Shown piece by piece: positions 60,179 through 64,000 of a stretch of DNA of 64,000 nt (positions are counted from its first letter, which is position 1; each line of letters opens with the position of its first letter). A program made the translations under genes and the position numbers. This DNA comes from Limanda limanda. Its lineage: Eukaryota > Chordata > Actinopteri > Pleuronectiformes > Pleuronectidae. Under the pieces are notes generated by a model that ran no database searches, had not been told where the DNA came from, and saw only the letters and a list, made by a program, of their open reading frames with translations. The stretch is from assembly GCF_963576545.1 (NCBI RefSeq), contig NC_083645.1, positions 1,922,001 through 1,986,000 of the forward strand. Reading direction: 5' to 3'.

Positions 60179-60266
60179 CCTTCGATAGCTCAGTTGGTAG
60201 AGCGGAGGACTGTAGTGTACATATGTTGACATCCTTAGGTCGCTGGTTCAACTCCGGCTCGAAGGA
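60179..60266 (+). tRNA. tRNA-Tyr(GTA), canonical
   Basis: Exons identical to 45759. Intron TGTACATATGTTGAC. The flank has 'aaacaggatatcgac', a private change. Confidence 0.97.
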
Positions 60267-60604
60267 GGAGTCTTTTACAGGTGTACATTTGCAACAGAGG
60301 CTAAACGACTTGTAACAGATCATCAGCAGTTCACACCTCTTGTCAGGGTACCTCGACGTCCAAAAAGTAGGCGGTGCATTAAATGTCCTGAATGTTCAGC
60401 ATAGGGACTCAGAACAAAGTTGCACATTTTCTAACCAGGATATGGACATTTTCCTGAAGGAGGTGGCTTTTACAGGTGGACATTTGCAAAAAGGGCTGAA
60501 CGACTCAAAACAGGTCATTGGCAGTTCACACCAAAGTTGAACATTTTCTAACCAGGAAATGGACATTTTCCAAAAGAATTCTACACTGTTAAACAGGATT
60601 TGAC

Positions 60605-60692
60605 CCTTCGATAACTCAGTTGGTAGAGCGGAGGACTGTAGGTTACATATGTTGACATCCTTAGGTCGCTGGTTCAACTCTAGCTTAAAGGA
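60605..60692 (+). tRNA. tRNA-Tyr(GTA)-like, class A
   Basis: A10, CTAGC/TTAAAGG. Unlike the other class A copies it is followed at 410 bp, not 309 bp. Its downstream spacer resembles the one after 52018 (GAACATTTGCAACAGAGG). Confidence 0.75.
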
Positions 60693-61014
60693 GGTGTCTT
60701 TTACAGGTGAACATTTGCAACAGAGGCTTAACGACTTGCAACAGATCATCAGCAGTTCTCACATCTTGTCAGGGTACCTCGACGTCCAAAAGTAGGCGGG
60801 GCATTCAATGTCCTGAATGTTCAGTATAGGGACTCAGAACAAAGTTGAACATTTTCTAACCAGGATATGGACATTTTCCTGAAGGAGGTGGCTTTTACAG
60901 GTGGACATTTGCAAAAAGGGCTGAACGACTCAAAACAGGTCATTGGCAGTTCACACCAAAGTGGATATATGGACATTTTCCAAAAGAATTCTACACTGTT
61001 AAACAGGATTTGAC

Positions 61015-61102
61015 CCTTCGATAGCTCAGTTGGTAGAGCGGAGGACTGTAGGTTACATATGTTGACATCCTTAGGTCGCTGGTTCAACTCTAGCTTAAAG
61101 GA
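61015..61102 (+). tRNA. tRNA-Tyr(GTA)-like, class G
   Basis: First of the second class G run (61015 to 62643). Intron GTTACATATGTTGAC. Confidence 0.77.
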
Positions 61103-61440
61103 GGAGTCTTTTACAGGTGGACATTTGCAAAAGAGGCTTAACGACTTGTAACAGATCATCAGCAGTTCACACCTCTTGTCAGGGTACCTCGACGACCAAA
61201 AAGTAGGCGGTGCATTCAATGTCCTGAATGTTCAGCATAGGGACTCAGAACAAAGTTGAACATTTTCTAACCAGGATATGGACATTTTCCTGAAGGAGGT
61301 GGCTTTTACAGGTGGACATTTGCAAAAAGGGCTGAACGACTCAAAACAGGTCATTGGCAGTTCACACCAAAGTTGAACATTTTCTAACCAGGATATGGAC
61401 ATTTTCCAAAAGAATTCTACACTGTTAAACAGGATTTGAC

Positions 61441-61528
61441 CCTTCGATAGCTCAGTTGGTAGAGCGGAGGACTGTAGGTTACATATGTTGACATCCTTAG
61501 GTCGCTGGTTCAACTCTAGCTTAAAGGA
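61441..61528 (+). tRNA. tRNA-Tyr(GTA)-like, class G
   Basis: It is followed by a spacer shortened by 148 bp (278-bp spacing) whose joint reads GCATTCACCAAAGTTG, at a TTCA present in both parents. Confidence 0.77.
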
Positions 61529-61718
61529 GGAGTCTTTTACAGGTGGACATTTGCAAAAGAGGCTTAACGACTTGTAACAGATCATCAGCAGTTCACACCT
61601 CTTGTCAGGGTACCTCGACGACCAAAAAGTAGGCGGTGCATTCACCAAAGTTGAACATTTTCTAACCAGGATATGGACATTTTCCAAAAGAATTCTACAC
61701 TGTTAAACAGGATTTGAC

Positions 61719-61806
61719 CCTTCGATAGCTCAGTTGGTAGAGCGGAGGACTGTAGGTTACATATGTTGACATCCTTAGGTCGCTGGTTCAACTCTAGCTT
61801 AAAGGA
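61719..61806 (+). tRNA. tRNA-Tyr(GTA)-like, class G
   Basis: Counterpart of 55977 in the 5742-bp duplication. Confidence 0.77.
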
Positions 61807-62144
61807 GGAGTCTTTTACAGGTGGACATTTGCAAAAGAGGCTTAACGACTTGTAACAGATCATCAGCAGTTCACACCTCTTGTCAGGGTACCTCGACGAC
61901 CAAAAAGTAGGCGGTGCATTCAATGTCCTGAATGTTCAGCATAGGGACTCAGAACAAAGTTGAACATTTTCTAACCAGGATATGGACATTTTCCTGAAGG
62001 AGGTGGCTTTTACAGGTGGACATTTGCAAAAAGGGCTGAACGACTCAAAACAGGTCATTGGCAGTTCACACCAAAGTTGAACATTTTCTAACCAGGATAT
62101 GGACATTTTCCAAAAGAATTCTACACTGTTAAACAGGATTTGAC

Positions 62145-62232
62145 CCTTCGATAGCTCAGTTGGTAGAGCGGAGGACTGTAGGTTACATATGTTGACATCC
62201 TTAGGTCGCTGGTTCAACTCTAGCTTAAAGGA
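62145..62232 (+). tRNA. tRNA-Tyr(GTA)-like, class G
   Basis: Counterpart of 56403 with the same sequence. Confidence 0.77.
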
Positions 62233-62555
62233 GGAGTCTTTTACAGGTGGACATTTGCAAAAGAGGCTTAACGACTTGTAACAGATCATCAGCAGTTCAC
62301 ACCTCTTGTCAGGGTACCTCGACGACCAAAAAGTAGGCGGTGCATTCAATGTCCTGAATGTTCAGCATAGGGACTCAGAACAAAGTTGAACATTTTCTAA
62401 CCAGGATATGGACATTTTCCTGAAGGAGGTGGCTTTTACAGGTGGACATTTGCAAAAAGGGCTGAACGACTCAAAACAGGTCATTGGCAGTTCTCACCAA
62501 AGTGGATATATGGACATTTTCCAAAAGAATTCTACACTGTTAAACAGGATTTGAC

Positions 62556-62643
62556 CCTTCGATAGCTCAGTTGGTAGAGCGGAGGACTGTAGGTTACATA
62601 TGTTGACATCCTTAGGTCGCTGGTTCAACTCTAGCTTAAAGGA
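62556..62643 (+). tRNA. tRNA-Tyr(GTA)-like, class G
   Basis: Counterpart of 56814, including the shortened upstream spacer with CAGTTCTCACC. Confidence 0.77.
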
Positions 62644-62981
62644 GGAGTCTTTTACAGGTGGACATTTGCAAAAGAGGCTTAACGACTTGTAACAGATCAT
62701 CAGCAGTTCACACCTCTTGTCAGGGTACCTCGACGACCAAAAAGTAGGCGGTGCATTCAATGTCCTGAATGTTCAGCATAGGGACTCAGAACAAAGTTGA
62801 ACATTTTCTAACCAGGATATGGACATTTTCCTGAAGGAGGTGGCTTTTACAGGTGGACATTTGCAAAAAGGGCTGAACGACTCAAAACAGGTCATTGGCA
62901 GTTCACACCAAAGTTGAACATTTTCTAACCAGGATATGGACATTTTCCAAAAGAATTCTACACTGTTAAACAGGATTTGAC

Positions 62982-63069
62982 CCTTCGATAACTCAGTTGG
63001 TAGAGCGGAGGACTGTAGGTTACATATGTTGACATCCTTAGGTCGCTGGTTCAACTCTGGCTTAAAGGA
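62982..63069 (+). tRNA. tRNA-Tyr(GTA)-like, class A, CTGGC subtype
   Basis: Counterpart of 57240. A10, CTGGC, TTAAAGG. Confidence 0.74.
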
Positions 63070-63290
63070 GGTGTCTTTTACAGGTGGACATTTGCAAAAG
63101 AGGCTTAACGACTCAAAACAGGTCATCGGCTGTTCACACATCTTTTCAGAGTACCTCAATGACCAAAAAGTAGGCGGGGAATTCAATGTCCTGAATGTTT
63201 AGCATAGGCACTCTGAAGACAGCTGAACATTTTCTAACCAGGATATGGACATTTTCCAAAGGAATTCTACACTGTTAAACAGGATTTGAC

Positions 63291-63378
63291 CCTTCGATAG
63301 CTCAGTTGGTAGAGCGGAGGACTGTAGTGTACATATATTGACATCCTTAGGTCGCTGGTTCAACTCCGGCTCGAAGGA
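63291..63378 (+). tRNA. tRNA-Tyr(GTA), canonical
   Basis: Exons identical to 45759. Intron TGTACATATATTGAC as in its counterpart 57549. Last canonical copy in the window. Confidence 0.97.
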
Positions 63379-63716
63379 GGAGTCTTTTACAGGTGGACAT
63401 TTGCAAAAGAGGCTTAACGACTTGTAACAGATCATCAGCAGTTCACACCTCTTGTCAGGGTACCTCGACAACCAAAAAGTAGGCGGTGCATTCAATGTCC
63501 TGAATGTTAAGCATAGGGACTCAGAACAAAGTTGAACATTTTCTAACCAGGATATGGACATTTTCCTGAAGGAGGTGGCTTTTACAGGTGGACATTTGCA
63601 AAAAGGGCTGAACGACTCAAAACAGGTCATTGGCAGTTCACACCAAAGTTGAACATTTTCTAACCAGGATATGGACATTTTCCAAAAGAATTCTACACTG
63701 TTAAACAGGATTTGAC

Positions 63717-63804
63717 CCTTCGATAACTCAGTTGGTAGAGCGGAGGACTGTAGGTTACATATGTTGACATCCTTAGGTCGCTGGTTCAACTCTAGCTTAA
63801 AGGA
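63717..63804 (+). tRNA. tRNA-Tyr(GTA)-like, class A
   Basis: Counterpart of 57975. Its spacer runs to the window edge with the same private CCGAAAGAAT found after 57975, so the next gene is expected about 25 bases beyond the window. Confidence 0.75.
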
Positions 63805-64000
63805 GGTGTCTTTTACAGGTGGACATTTGCAAAAGAGGCTTAACGACTCAAAACAGGTCATCGGCTGTTCACACATCTTTTCAGAGTACCTCAATGACCA
63901 AAAAGTAGGCGGGGAATTCAATGTCCTGAATGTTTAGCATAGGCACTCTGAAGACAGCTGAACATTTTCTAACCAGGATATGGACATTTTCCGAAAGAAT

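Larger units (their letters stand above)
58710..60604 (+). repeat. Segmental duplication of 56814-58709 (offset about 1896 bp)
   Basis: The gene starts 56814, 57240, 57549, 57975 and 58284 recur at 58710, 59136, 59445, 59870 and 60179, with one 1-bp deletion (GGACATTGC near 59746). Class order G, A(CTGGC), C, A, C is preserved. Confidence 0.9.
43990..64000 (+). repeat. Tandem array of intron-containing tRNA-Tyr(GTA) genes
   Basis: The array has 46 copies with a 5' end and 9 without, all on +, and continues past the window. A full gene spans 88 bp: exon 1 (positions 1-37), a 15-nt intron, and exon 2 (38-73). Class C has G10, T-arm strand CCGGC and acceptor strand TCGAAGG. Class G keeps G10 but has a T-arm strand CTAGC and acceptor strand TTAAAGG, giving C5xA68 and U62. 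Class A is class G plus A10, which alters the A box. Spacings are mainly 309 and 426 bp. Each 3' end is followed by GGAGTC or GGTGTC and then TTTT, a minimal Pol III terminator. Coordinates in the single entries are for the unspliced gene without terminator. Confidence 0.97.
61719..64000 (+). repeat. Segmental duplication of 55977-58258 (offset 5742 bp)
   Basis: Gene starts 55977, 56403, 56814, 57240, 57549 and 57975 recur at 61719, 62145, 62556, 62982, 63291 and 63717 with a constant offset. Class order, the CTGGC subtype, intron TGTACATATATTGAC and the CCGAAAG flank all match. The right end is cut by the window. Confidence 0.93.

Noticed and set aside
45724..63921. Antisense open frames of 78-240 codons repeated through the array (Met-Asn-(Ser/Ala)-Pro-Pro-Thr-Phe-Trp type)
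   Set aside because: They run through the tRNA genes, arise because unit lengths are multiples of three, and have no domain, signal or splice context. Frame length changes whenever a unit carries an indel.
43990..64000. CRISPR-like repeat/spacer array
   Set aside because: Units are 300-430 bp, contain a tRNA cloverleaf, and sit in a vertebrate genome. The spacers are themselves repeats.
43990..64000. SINE family derived from tRNA-Tyr
   Set aside because: Copies are strictly head to tail with constant spacing, no poly-A or A-rich tails and no target duplications. The acceptor stem, intron and terminator are those of real genes.

Overview
The window looks like a non-coding stretch of a ray-finned (teleost) fish chromosome. 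The evidence is AT-rich sequence with long (GT)n tracts, Tc1/mariner relics, non-autonomous hAT-type elements with 8-bp target duplications, tRNA-derived SINEs, a solo LTR and a Ty3/gypsy fragment. I found no protein-coding gene that I can support. Every long open frame is either part of a transposon relic or a by-product of the tandem array at the right end. The species cannot be named from sequence alone.

Positions 1-43,990 are intergenic or intronic sequence with transposon debris. The main items are a (GT)n microsatellite (112-233), a broken Tc1-type transposase (1551-2800), a short interstitial telomere-like motif (5696-5773), a tRNA-derived SINE (6264-6516), and a solo LTR with a perfect 5-bp target duplication (12284-12769). 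They continue with a 1265-bp hAT-like element with a perfect 8-bp duplication (13188-14452), two related hAT-like elements (17960-18512 and about 40590-41331), more Tc1 debris (18735-19860), a candidate second solo LTR (33309-33729), a LINE relic (37770-38010), further SINE pieces, and a Ty3/gypsy integrase tail (43640-43905). A few stretches look like conserved regulatory DNA, but only by eye.

Positions 43,990-64,000 are one tandem array that runs off the right edge. Its genes are intron-containing nuclear tRNA-Tyr(GTA) genes, all on the + strand. I count 46 copies that keep the 5' end and 9 more that have lost it. Thirteen have identical canonical exons. They have a fully paired C1-G72 acceptor stem, A73, A and B boxes, a 15-nt intron between positions 37 and 38, and a TTTT terminator 7 bases after the 3' end. 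Twenty-six belong to a second class with a different 3' half, which gives a C5xA68 acceptor mismatch and U62 in the B box. Twelve of these also carry A10 in the A box. Five copies have other substitutions, one of which changes the anticodon to GTT, and two are structurally broken.

Most spacings are 309 or 426 bp. The 426-bp unit is a 309-bp unit plus a 117-bp block that begins with the last bases of a deleted tRNA. Larger blocks are duplicated with offsets of about 1896, 4834, 5742 and 7106 bp, so the array has grown by repeated unequal exchange. The array would serve RNA polymerase III expression of tRNA-Tyr. How many copies are expressed cannot be read from sequence.
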